Assembly: GCF_003429095.1 (NCBI RefSeq)
Contig: NZ_QVTE01000039.1
Span: 1-48,398, forward strand
DNA from: Peribacillus saganii
GTDB lineage: Bacteria > Bacillota > Bacilli > Bacillales > DSM-1321
Length of the DNA: 48,398 nt
Reading direction: 5' to 3'
How positions within the stretch are numbered: the stretch's first letter is position 1; every line of letters starts with the position of its first letter. Positions 1-6,835 of this stretch are shown here, piece by piece. The position numbers were made by a program, and so were the translations under genes. The notes below the pieces were generated by a model. The model did not search any database, was not told where the DNA came from, and saw only the letters and a list, made by a program, of their open reading frames with translations.

Positions 1-414
1 CATAAGCCAATCACTTCGGAAGGCAAAAAGCGCCTTCTGTCAGTGCATGTCTTATGCTTGTCAGAGGCCCACAGGATGTGGGTCAGAACGGCGTCGCCAC
101 AGGACAAGGAATGCTTCGGCAGCGATTCATCGCACGAAACAAAGCGGCAGCTTTGTGAGGACGTGGCGAATTTAGCCGTTCTTCCTCTAAAACAGGGCGC
201 TTCCGCTTTTCCATTCGCATTTTCTCGTGCGGTGTCTATACGGGGAAGCTAATCTGCGGGAAAAACGGGTCAAGGGAGATCCCACAGGCACAAGCGCCGA
301 GGAGGCTCCCGAACCGCACTAGAGCGAAAATTAACAGGCAAGTTTGATAGAGCCTTTTGAATAAAAAACTAACGGGTAACCGTGTTATAATGGTTATGTA
401 AGGGAGGTCTCAAG
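1..414. other. Intergenic stretch made of dispersed repeat sequence
   Basis: No convincing gene is present. The open frame at 43-252 lies over a non-coding repeat and has no ribosome binding site. Positions 70-212 are an inverted copy of the repeat at the other end of the window. Positions 241-345 are a second GC-richer block (around ggcacaagcgccgaggagg) with no other copy in this window; it resembles repeats I know from Bacillus intergenic regions, which is recollection and not a search result. A TATAAT at about 391-396 lies just before the next gene, but it has no good -35 partner. Confidence 0.6.
70..212 (-). repeat. Dispersed repeat copy R1, with the 57-bp module at site 1
   Basis: Read on the minus strand, this runs from a gcggaagcgccctg edge through cgccacgtcct, then a 57-bp module (plus-strand 106-162), then gtggcgacgccgttctgacccac and catcctgtgg. 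The same framework occurs at 48313-48398 without the module. The module contains two hairpins: ACAAAGC/GCTTTGT around a 4-nt loop, and GCGAT/ATCGC. It is bounded by short GTCCT direct repeats. Confidence 0.8.
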
Positions 415-672
415 ATGAAGAAAAAGAATCAATTCCAAGAAAGAAAAAGCAATAAGGCACAAAATGATGGAGCCTTGACACTAGGGGATATGGTCAATCA
501 GGAAATGCTTGCAAAGCTGAAAAATACAAAAAATGAACTTTCAATGGCGGAAAAGAAAAGACAAGAAGAAGAGGAAGCAAAAAGGGTGTTTGAACGCAAA
601 CAAAAAGAAAAAAATAAATCCTTTGAAGAGCTGCTGAACGAGAGCAATACTGACTGGCGGAACTTTAAATAG
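415..672 (+). CDS. yqkE: YqkE-like small charged protein (DUF3886)
   Basis: Predicted 85-aa cytoplasmic protein of unknown function. It is very rich in Lys, Glu and Gln. The central part (about residues 35-72) is a probable single charged helix or coiled coil, and it ends in SFEELLNESNTDWRNFK, which resembles the end of B. subtilis YqkE (DUF3886). AAGGGAGGTCTCAAG precedes the ATG with good spacing. The position just before yqkF, mciZ and nudF supports the assignment, because B. subtilis has yqkE there. A perfect inverted repeat follows the stop. The name rests on family resemblance and synteny; no biochemical role can be inferred. Confidence 0.8.
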   Translation: MKKKNQFQERKSNKAQNDGALTLGDMVNQEMLAKLKNTKNELSMAEKKRQEEEEAKRVFERKQKEKNKSFEELLNESNTDWRNFK

Positions 673-680
673 AAAAAGCC

Positions 681-708
681 AGCGCTTTTCCCGTACAGGA
701 AAAGCGCT
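681..708. terminator. Perfect 11-bp hairpin after yqkE
   Basis: AGCGCTTTTCC and GGAAAAGCGCT flank the 6-nt loop cgtaca. The plus-strand side is followed by attaaattgattt and not by a clean T-run. On the minus strand the stem is followed by ggctttttct. It is therefore a likely but imperfect terminator for yqkE, and possibly bidirectional. Confidence 0.55.
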
Positions 709-810
709 ATTAAATTGATTTAATAGTTTTCCATGTAACACTTTCGAAGCCAGCTATTTATTGAGATTGTGTAAAACTATAATCTTAATAGAATAAGAAA
801 AATATGGTAA

Positions 811-965
811 AGTGAAATAGCGAGGGAAATTGCTGAATACTTTGAAGGACGGGCAGAATTTGTAGAGTTGACCAGCTGTGGCCACTCTCCGTTGATAGAA
901 AACCTGGACTTACAGTTAATAAGATAGAAAACTTTATAGAAAGAAAGGAATCGAAGGCAGTATGA
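811..965 (+). pseudogene. 3' remnant of an alpha/beta-hydrolase gene ahead of fabG
   Basis: From 814 one frame reads EIAREIAEYFEGRAEF, then VELTSCGHSPLIENLDL. The CGHSPLIENLDL stretch is typical of the C-terminal catalytic-His region of alpha/beta hydrolases. After about position 912 the homology continues in another frame as NKIENFIERKESKAV and stops at TGA 963-965, which overlaps the fabG ATG at 962 (ATGA coupling). A TAA at 808-810 blocks the frame upstream, and the N-terminal roughly 85% of a hydrolase is absent. I see the residues and the frameshift directly; the family call comes from the motif. It implies that a coupled hydrolase-fabG pair once stood here. Confidence 0.7.
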
Positions 966-1702
966 GATTAAAGGATAAAGTTGCAGTTATCACTGGTGGG
1001 GCTAATGGCATTGGGTTTGCGGCTGCCCGGGTTTTTTTAAAGGAAGGAGCGGTGGTGGCCATCGCCGATTTTAATGACAAATCTGGTGTGGAAAGTGTAA
1101 ATAGGCTGAAAAAAGAGGGATATCAGGCAGAATTTTTCCAAGTAAACGTAGCTGACCGTAATAGTGTCGATAGCATGGTAGAAGCCGTGCTTGAACGGTT
1201 CGGCAAAATTGATATCCTGATCAATAACGCAGGCATCACCCGTGATTCCATGCTTACTAAAATGAGTACAGAGGACTTTCAAAGCGTTATCGATGTCAAT
1301 CTGACTGGTGTATTTCACTGTACACAAGCCGTTGTGCCCGCAATGGTTAAGCAAGGATACGGAAAAATCATCAGCACATCTTCAGTATCAGGAGTGTACG
1401 GCAATATCGGCCAAACCAACTATGCCGCATCTAAGGCCGGTGTAATCGGCATGACGAAAACATGGGCAAAAGAGCTTGGCAGAAAAGGTATCAACGTCAA
1501 CGCCGTTGCACCAGGCTTCATCGCAACAAGCATGGTTGAATCCGTACCGGAAAAGGTAATTGAACAGCTTAAGGCAATGATTCCGCTGCACAGGCTAGGA
1601 AAACCTGAAGATATTGCAAATGCCTATTTATATCTTGCATCAGACGAAGCTAGCTATGTAAACGGAACCGTCATTCATGTTGATGGCGGAATAATGATGT
1701 AA
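962..1702 (+). CDS. fabG: FabG-like short-chain dehydrogenase/reductase
   Basis: Predicted 246-aa NADPH-dependent 3-oxoacyl-ACP (or acyl-CoA) reductase of the classical SDR family, cytoplasmic. The Rossmann cofactor motif TGGANGIG is at residues 11-18, NNAG at 88-91, and the tetrad N113/S141/Y154/K158 is carried by DVNLTG, SSVSG and YAASK. The C-terminus HVDGGIMM is family-typical. Length matches FabG, but it lies outside any fatty-acid synthesis cluster, so it is probably a paralogue with its own substrate. AAAGGA and GAAGG lie before the ATG. The start overlaps the stop of the hydrolase remnant. B. subtilis has no gene here, so this pair is an insertion into the yqkE-yqkF interval. Confidence 0.85.
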   Translation: MRLKDKVAVITGGANGIGFAAARVFLKEGAVVAIADFNDKSGVESVNRLKKEGYQAEFFQVNVADRNSVDSMVEAVLERFGKIDILINNAGITRDSMLTKMSTEDFQSVIDVNLTGVFHCTQAVVPAMVKQGYGKIISTSSVSGVYGNIGQTNYAASKAGVIGMTKTWAKELGRKGINVNAVAPGFIATSMVESVPEKVIEQLKAMIPLHRLGKPEDIANAYLYLASDEASYVNGTVIHVDGGIMM

Positions 1703-1719
1703 ATCAATAGTGCTTGGGG

Positions 1720-1749
1720 ACCCTGTCATTTAATAGACCGGGTTTTTTT
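1720..1749 (+). terminator. Rho-independent terminator after fabG
   Basis: ACCCTGTC (1720-1727) pairs with GACCGGGT (1736-1743), with one mismatch across a loop of about 8 nt. A run of seven Ts follows. It lies 18 nt after the fabG stop. Confidence 0.7.
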
Positions 1750-1858
1750 ATGGAAACTTATTGAGATGGTATAACATAATTAAGAGGTAATGATTGAATA
1801 TATGAATTTTATTTTGGTATAGTCCTTGAAAAAGAATAAAAAGAGATTTGCTGGTTAA

Positions 1859-1917
1859 AAAAGTGCTAAAAAAAGAAGAGGGGCAAGGGAGTAAGCCAAT
1901 GTTACGCCCCCTTCTTA
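1859..1917 (-). terminator. Long hairpin with minus-strand T-run, probable yqkF terminator
   Basis: AAGAAGaGGGGC pairs with GCCCCcTTCTT around a loop that itself contains GTAA/TTAC. On the minus strand the stem is followed by a run of Ts (plus-strand aaaaaaa). It is about 270 nt past the yqkF stop, so another function cannot be excluded. Confidence 0.5.
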
Positions 1918-1950
1918 GTTTCGCTAATGTTACTTAAATCATAAAAATGA

Positions 1951-2050
1951 AATTCGGCTAGATTGATTGCCGTTTTGGATAGATTTTTTTGAATCGGATA
2001 GATATTCCTTAATTCGGCTAGATTAATTTTCGAAGAAGGAATCGGTTTCT
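1951..2050. repeat. Array of degenerate AATTCGGCTAGATT direct repeats
   Basis: Units start near 1951 (aattcggctagattgatt), 1974 (ttttggatagattttttt), 1991 (gaatcggatagatattcc), 2011 (aattcggctagattaatt) and 2039 (gaatcggtt). Spacing is irregular, about 17-28 bp. The consensus is RATTCGGMTAGATT. The array is intergenic and non-coding. Confidence 0.6.
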
Positions 2051-2185
2051 AGTAAAACCATTGTGTGTAGAAACACATCCTGTTTTTAAACGAGTTAATC
2101 TGCATAAAAATGACTTTTTCCATAAACTTTTGCTCATTTTACGTATTAGCTTAGTTGGTGAAGGAAGGGTTCCCGTACCTCAAAT

Positions 2186-3106
2186 TCAGTGCCGATGGCT
2201 CTCATAGATGGACTGCTTAGTAATCTCATTTAAAATCTTCTGCTCTTCCTCAGTAAGCGGCGGACTATTCACTGCTTTCACATTTTCTTGAAGCTGTTCG
2301 ATTGTGCTGGCACCGGGTATGATCGCTCCTACAGTTGATGAAGTAAGCACGTACTTCAAAGCAATCTCATTCATGCTTCTTGACGGCAGCTTTTCCGCGA
2401 TCAATGGCAATATATGCTCCAGCTCCTGAAAGCTGTAATCCAAATAACCATTGTCCTTTACGCCGCCGGAAGCTTTGGATAGCATTTTGTCGCTGAGCAA
2501 TCCTTTAGCCACCGGTCCGCGGGCGATGACGCTGACATGATTTTCTTCAATAAGCGGCAGCCATTCCTCCGGTCGCCTGTCAAACAGGCTGTATTGCATC
2601 ATGATGCTGACGATTGATGAACGTTTTAAATACTGTTTTATTACATTGGGACGGATCGAAGAAATGCCATAATAACGAATATATCCTTCCTGGACAAGTT
2701 CCTCAAAAGCTTCAATTGTTTCATCGATAGGATCGTCAATGGTACCGCCGTGAAGCTGGTATAAGTCAATATAATCGGTGCCGAGCCGTTTTAAGCTGTC
2801 TTTTACGGCTGCCTTGATATACTGCTTGGATGGATCCCAGCTCCAGCCGTCTCTTCGCTCATTCCAGCGATTTCCTGCCTTGGTTGATAAAACAACCTTA
2901 TCACGGAATGGCTTCAATGCTTTTCCAACTATTTCTTCATTCCTGCCAAAATCGTATAAATCCGCAGTATCAAAATATGTAATCCCTTCATCTATAGCAG
3001 CATGTAAGATATGTGCCGCTTTCTTTTCATCTGTTCCAAGCGACATGCAGCCAAATCCCATTTCCGATACAAATAGCTCCGAGTTTCCAAGCCTTCTTTT
3101 TTTCAT
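2186..3106 (-). CDS. yqkF: YqkF-like aldo/keto reductase
   Basis: Predicted 306-aa NAD(P)H-dependent aldo/keto reductase, a cytoplasmic (beta/alpha)8 barrel. The catalytic tetrad is visible as D46 and Y51 (FDTADLYDFG), K76 (LSTKAG) and H119 (LYQLHG). A C-terminal cofactor-binding motif, IIPGAS, follows. The substrate is unknown. I chose the ATG at 3106 because GGAGAGG sits just upstream and 306 aa is the length of B. subtilis YqkF; an in-frame ATG at 3142 would precede that site. It is convergent with fabG and lies before mciZ on the same strand. Confidence 0.88.
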   Translation of the reverse strand: MKKRRLGNSELFVSEMGFGCMSLGTDEKKAAHILHAAIDEGITYFDTADLYDFGRNEEIVGKALKPFRDKVVLSTKAGNRWNERRDGWSWDPSKQYIKAAVKDSLKRLGTDYIDLYQLHGGTIDDPIDETIEAFEELVQEGYIRYYGISSIRPNVIKQYLKRSSIVSIMMQYSLFDRRPEEWLPLIEENHVSVIARGPVAKGLLSDKMLSKASGGVKDNGYLDYSFQELEHILPLIAEKLPSRSMNEIALKYVLTSSTVGAIIPGASTIEQLQENVKAVNSPPLTEEEQKILNEITKQSIYESHRH

Positions 3107-3174
3107 GTGGACCTCTCCTTTTCCTGTTTTAGGTACTTTCATTGTATAGGAGAGCCACTTTTATCTCAAAAAAA

Positions 3175-3336
3175 TCACTTTACCCTTTTTATTTCACTTG
3201 TTTTAGCTAGACTATGAACATCGCTGATCCAATCATTTACCAGAACATATTTACGGCGGAATTCTTTCAATTTCTGTTGAATCTCCCAGCCTTTTCCTGC
3301 TAGAACGATTCCTTTATCCAATACATATACCTTCAT
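3175..3336 (-). CDS. mciZ: MciZ, inhibitor of FtsZ during sporulation
   Basis: Predicted 53-aa peptide. Residues 1-39 match the B. subtilis peptide MciZ closely: MKVYVLDKGIVLAGKGWEI, then KLKEF and NDWIS. In B. subtilis the 40-aa MciZ is made in the mother cell under sigma-E, binds the FtsZ C-terminal domain, caps filaments and blocks Z-ring formation after asymmetric division. The gene lies between yqkF and nudF, its B. subtilis position. GGAGGTAGTCGT precedes the ATG at 3336. Unlike the 40-aa protein, this one carries about 13 extra residues (HSLAKTSEIKRVK). I saw no convincing sigma-E promoter. Confidence 0.88.
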   Translation of the reverse strand: MKVYVLDKGIVLAGKGWEIQQKLKEFRRKYVLVNDWISDVHSLAKTSEIKRVK

Positions 3337-3466
3337 ACGACTACCTCCAGAATCATTATCACTGATTAACGGGCAGTAATTTCCCCTATTAAATCTATAG
3401 GGATTCAAGGGCATTTCTTTTTGGGAAAACTGCCCTTAAAGGCCCGAATAACAGACCACAGACAAC

Positions 3467-3572
3467 AAACTTCACGTCCTGTGGCAAAGTCTGTGTGACC
3501 CACATCCTCACAAAGCTATCGCCTTGTTTCGTGCGATGTATCGCTGCCGGAGCTTTCCTTGTCCTGTGGGCC
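3467..3572 (+). repeat. Dispersed repeat copy R2, with the 57-bp module at site 2
   Basis: It reads cacgtcctgtggcaaagtc, then tgtgtgacccacatcct, then a 57-bp module (3509-3565), then gtgggcc. Compared with copy R1, the module sits after the second TCCT and not the first. Hairpin pairing in the module is mostly kept: ACAAAGC/GCcTTGT and GCGAT/ATCGC. The remaining interval 3337-3733 has no gene except the start of nudF transcription. Confidence 0.8.
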
Positions 3573-3662
3573 TCAACTAACCATCAGCGGGAAACTAATT
3601 ATTTGATGAAAATGCACAAAGTTTGACAATGCCTGCATGTCCACATCCAGTGGGGCATACCG

Positions 3663-3691
3663 CTGATGGAAGTTTCACTTTATGGTAAAAT
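3663..3691 (+). promoter_or_regulatory. Possible extended -10 promoter for nudF
   Basis: TGGTAAAAT at 3683-3691 fits an extended -10 (TGnTAAAAT). CTGATG at 3663-3668, 17 bp upstream, is a weak -35. The nudF start is about 43 nt downstream. Confidence 0.4.
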
Positions 3692-3733
3692 GTATGAACA
3701 ATAATGCTGTTAATAGAACAAGGAGTGGCAAAA

Positions 3734-4291
3734 ATGAAGAAATTTGAAGAAAAAACGTTATCTACGGAAAAAATATTTGATGGTAAAGTAATCTCGCTTC
3801 AGGTTGATGAAGTTGAACTGCCTAACGGCAATAAATCAAAACGTGAAATCATCAAGCACCCCGGTGCAGTAGCGGTTATTGCAATCACTGCGGAAAATAA
3901 AATAGTGATGGTTGAGCAATACCGTAAAGCAATGGAACGCAGTTTGGTAGAAATTCCAGCCGGCAAACTTGAAAAAGGAGAAGAGCCTCTCGCAACCGCT
4001 CATCGTGAGCTTGAAGAAGAAACAGGATATGTAACTGAAAGCATGGTCTATGTAACATCTTTTTATACATCCCCTGGTTTTGCAGACGAGCTTATTCATT
4101 TATTTCTTGCCGAAAACCTGAAGAAGAAGGAAGATCCAGCCTCTGCTGATGATGATGAGTTTGTTGAGATTCTGGAATTGAGGCTGGAAGAAGCCATAGA
4201 TTATATGAAACAGGAAAAAATATACGATGCTAAGACGGCCTTTGCTGTCCAATATTTACAGCTGAGAGAGGCAACGAAAGAAAATGGATGA
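3734..4291 (+). CDS. nudF: NudF, ADP-ribose pyrophosphatase (Nudix)
   Basis: Predicted 185-aa Nudix hydrolase that cleaves ADP-ribose to AMP and ribose 5-phosphate in the cytoplasm. The Nudix box GX5EX7REUXEEXGU is complete at residues 77-99 (G77, E83, R91, E92, E95, E96, G98). TSFYTSPGFADE after it is typical of ADPRase-type members. The ATG at 3734 is chosen over the upstream in-frame start at 3704 because AAGGAGTGG lies just before it and 185 aa equals the B. subtilis length. Its end overlaps the next gene by 8 nt, suggesting translational coupling to the EndoQ-like gene. Confidence 0.93.
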   Translation: MKKFEEKTLSTEKIFDGKVISLQVDEVELPNGNKSKREIIKHPGAVAVIAITAENKIVMVEQYRKAMERSLVEIPAGKLEKGEEPLATAHRELEEETGYVTESMVYVTSFYTSPGFADELIHLFLAENLKKKEDPASADDDEFVEILELRLEEAIDYMKQEKIYDAKTAFAVQYLQLREATKENG

Positions 4292-5462
4292 ATATTATGT
4301 GGATCTGCATATCCATATTGGCCGGACGAAAACCGGCAGGGCCGTTAAAATTACGGGATCAAGGTCGCTTACGCTTAGCAATGCTTTGACAACAGCAAGG
4401 GAAAGAAAAGGCTTGGATATGATAGGCATTATCGACTGCCATTCTCCGGAGGTAATAGAGGAAATTATGGAGTTGTTGGAAACTGGTCAATTAGCCGAAA
4501 AACCTGATGGCGGGCTTCAGTACGGAGACATGACCTTTATCCCGGGCTCTGAAATTGAGATCAATGATGCTCATTGCAATGGGCCGATACATGTGCTCGC
4601 ATATTTACCCACAATTGAAAGGATGAAAACCTTTTCAGCTTGGATGAGCGGACATGTGAAGAATATTCATTTAAGCTCACAGCGTATTTATACTAATGCC
4701 ACAACCCTTCAAAAAGCAGTAAAATCTCTTGGGGGGCTATTTATTCCCGCCCATGTGTTTACTCCATTTAAAAGTATGTACGGCAAAGGGGTTAAGCAAA
4801 GCCTAAATGAGGTTTTTGACAGTGATTTAATAGATGCAGTCGAACTTGGTTTAAGCTCTGACACTCAAATGGCAGAGTCCATTACAGAACTGTCGCGCTA
4901 TACTTTTCTAACGAACTCCGATGCCCACTCGCTCGGAAAAATTGCGAGGGAGTACCAGAAGATAGAGATGCAGGCATCCAGCTTTTCCGAGCTTGAAAAG
5001 GCATTGAAGATGAAAGGCGGGAGAAAAGTAGCAGCCAACTATGGATTAAATCCTTTACTTGGAAAATACCATAAAACAGTTTGTGCAAATTGTCTTACCG
5101 GGCAGGATATTAACGCTGCAGCTTGCAGCCATTGCGGCAGCAGTAAGATTATTAAAGGTGTTTCAGAACGTATTAAAGAACTGGGCGGCGATGACATCGA
5201 AAGACCGGAAAGGCCTCCATATATTCACCAGGTCCCGCTTGAATTTATTCCAGGGCTAGGACCAAAGCTGATGAACCGCCTGCTGGATGCATTTGGAACA
5301 GAAATGTCGATCCTGCATAAGGCTGAATATAGTGAACTGCTCAAGGTTGTTCCCGAAAAAGTAGCTTATTATATTGATCTTGCCAGAAGCGGAAAGCTGC
5401 AGATTGAAGCGGGGGGCGGAGGGAAGTATGGAAAGGTCAAGGTATCGGATAAGACTCTCTAA
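4284..5462 (+). CDS. yqxK: YqxK, endonuclease Q family protein
   Basis: Predicted 392-aa PHP-domain nuclease of the endonuclease Q family, which nicks DNA 5' of deaminated bases (uracil, hypoxanthine, xanthine) and abasic sites. PHP metal motifs are visible: DLHIH (7-11), DCH (51-53), GSEIE (88-92), PAHVFT (155-160) and NSDAHS (211-216). A four-Cys zinc ribbon follows (C267, C270, C281, C284), then a helix-hairpin-helix region (about 318-360, FIPGLGPKLMNRLL) for DNA contact. It overlaps nudF by 8 nt, so the two form an operon that may sanitise damaged nucleotides and DNA; that shared purpose is inference. Confidence 0.87.
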   Translation: MDEYYVDLHIHIGRTKTGRAVKITGSRSLTLSNALTTARERKGLDMIGIIDCHSPEVIEEIMELLETGQLAEKPDGGLQYGDMTFIPGSEIEINDAHCNGPIHVLAYLPTIERMKTFSAWMSGHVKNIHLSSQRIYTNATTLQKAVKSLGGLFIPAHVFTPFKSMYGKGVKQSLNEVFDSDLIDAVELGLSSDTQMAESITELSRYTFLTNSDAHSLGKIAREYQKIEMQASSFSELEKALKMKGGRKVAANYGLNPLLGKYHKTVCANCLTGQDINAAACSHCGSSKIIKGVSERIKELGGDDIERPERPPYIHQVPLEFIPGLGPKLMNRLLDAFGTEMSILHKAEYSELLKVVPEKVAYYIDLARSGKLQIEAGGGGKYGKVKVSDKTL

Positions 5463-5519
5463 ATAGCTTTTCACACACTTGGTAGGGTTTACACGAAATA
5501 TGAAACTTTCTGCAATCAG

Positions 5520-5549
5520 GCTGTCGAGGAAAACCTCGTCAGCTTTTTT
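5520..5549 (+). terminator. Terminator of the nudF-yqxK operon
   Basis: GCTGTCGAGG and CCTCGTCAGC pair with one mismatch around AAAA, followed by six Ts. It is 57 nt after the yqxK stop. Confidence 0.85.
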
Positions 5550-6029
5550 GCTCATTTAGGATTATTATATTAAAAAAGTAGATTGAACTGAAAATATTGG
5601 AAGTATTCAGGGAAAAATTTTTACTCTATAAATTCTGAACTTTTTAAGAAAAGAAATGTTACATGACCGGAGTGGAAAATAAGATTTTAGACCTATTATT
5701 TGTAATAGTTGTAACAAATAATAACGGATTTTTACAAAAATAGAGTTTCTTTATTGCATCTCCTCCACTTTCACATCCTGATGAATCATTGCTTTTTACC
5801 TAAATTATTCCTCCTGTGCTGCAATTTATAGGATTTATTTCTTATGCAAAATTTGACAAATTTACTGGCGAGTTTGACGTTTTTGTGAACAGATGATACT
5901 TATTGTGTAGAGATATATGGTATATTTCCGGTAAATTTTGGTTTATAGGTTTTTAAACGAGGTAAAAAGTAATGATTAAATTTCCATATTTTAACTCGGA
6001 AAAACCTATTTTAGGAGAGAAGATGCAGG
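5550..6029. promoter_or_regulatory. AT-rich leader ahead of the Tad locus
   Basis: There is no credible gene in these 480 nt. Two TTTGAC motifs occur in the same orientation at 5852-5857 and 5873-5878, exactly 21 bp apart. The first continues as TTGACA and the second as TTGACG. Neither has a convincing -10 at 17 bp; TGATACTT at 5894-5901 is the closest. The spacing of two helical turns would suit a dimeric activator binding direct repeats, which is inference. TTAGGAGAG at 6011-6019 is the ribosome binding site of the first pilus gene. Confidence 0.4.
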
Positions 6030-6821
6030 ATGTTAGAGTCAAAGAGAAGAGCCGCTATATTTTTGCTTCTTGCCTTTCTTTTAGCTTCTGTTGCGGCTTA
6101 TTTAGTGTACGAGAAGGTCAAGAATTTAAACGCAGAACTGGGGGGCATGACAAAAGTATATGTCGCAGGGACTAATATTCCTGTGAGGGAACCTATTCAA
6201 GAGAATCAAATAACTACAATGGATATTCCAAACAAATTCGTAAATGAAGGCTTCATTAAAAATAAGGATGACTTGCTGAATATGGTGTCCGTTGTCCCTT
6301 TATCAAAGGAAGAAATAATAACCAAAAACATGATAAAGCCATATTCAAACCTTCGGGAAGAAAACAATAGGCTGGTTGCTATGTATCCTTCCGAAAAAGT
6401 CCAGTTTGATCAAATAATTGAAACGTTAGATAGGGTAGACATAATCGTCTCTACTGAAAATAAAGGGCAGACGAAAACGGAAATCTTTATGAGAGATGTG
6501 CCAGTGGCTTTTGCACAAGGGAAAGGCGATAAATTTGCCGGCGTTGCATTGGAAGTTAAAATGGAGGACGCTCCTAAATTAATACATATACAAAATTATG
6601 CAGATAAAGTGAGAGTACTGAAAGCCAACGTAGGAAAAGAGGATCCTCCTCAAACTGCAGGCCAAACGAAAGCAGCGAATCAAACGAAGGCCGCACAGCC
6701 AGCGCCCGCTGCAAAAACAGCACAGCCCGTGACGAATGCCGGTCAAACAGTGTCTAAACCAGCTGCAGCGCCTAATCAGCCAAAAACATCAGCAGCAACA
6801 AATGAAAGCAAAAATAAATAG
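6030..6821 (+). CDS. cpaB: CpaB/RcpC-like Flp pilus assembly protein (SAF domain)
   Basis: Predicted 263-aa membrane-anchored protein that opens the Tad/Flp pilus operon. Residues about 8-27 form one transmembrane segment with a short cytoplasmic N-terminus. About 45-200 is the SAF/CpaB region (YVAGTNIPVREPIQENQ, then VSVVPLSKEEII). The last roughly 60 residues are a low-complexity Ala/Pro/Gln/Lys/Thr tail that could span or bind the cell wall. In Gram-negatives CpaB/RcpC acts with the outer-membrane secretin. No secretin exists here, as expected for a Gram-positive, so its role may be in the wall. RBS AGGAGA lies 11 nt before the ATG. The next gene starts 14 nt on. Confidence 0.8.
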   Translation: MLESKRRAAIFLLLAFLLASVAAYLVYEKVKNLNAELGGMTKVYVAGTNIPVREPIQENQITTMDIPNKFVNEGFIKNKDDLLNMVSVVPLSKEEIITKNMIKPYSNLREENNRLVAMYPSEKVQFDQIIETLDRVDIIVSTENKGQTKTEIFMRDVPVAFAQGKGDKFAGVALEVKMEDAPKLIHIQNYADKVRVLKANVGKEDPPQTAGQTKAANQTKAAQPAPAAKTAQPVTNAGQTVSKPAAAPNQPKTSAATNESKNK

Positions 6822-6835
6822 CAAGAGGGAATCAT

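Larger units (their letters stand above)
1703..2185. other. Gene-free interval between convergent fabG and yqkF
   Basis: I find no gene with a ribosome binding site on either strand. It holds the fabG terminator, a minus-strand hairpin at 1859-1917 and an array of degenerate AATTCGGCTAGATT repeats at 1951-2050. The rest is AT-rich sequence in which I recognise nothing. Confidence 0.6.

Noticed and set aside
43..252. A 69-codon open frame at the left end
   Set aside because: It runs through the dispersed repeat, has no ribosome binding site, and the matching repeat at the right end gives unrelated frames.
3345..3362. Fur-box-like tgataatgattct upstream of mciZ
   Set aside because: Only one half of the 7-1-7 palindrome fits well, and MciZ has no known link to iron.
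5972..6175. A 67-codon open frame overlapping the start of cpaB
   Set aside because: It overlaps the CpaB transmembrane-coding region in another frame, and the encoded sequence has no family features.
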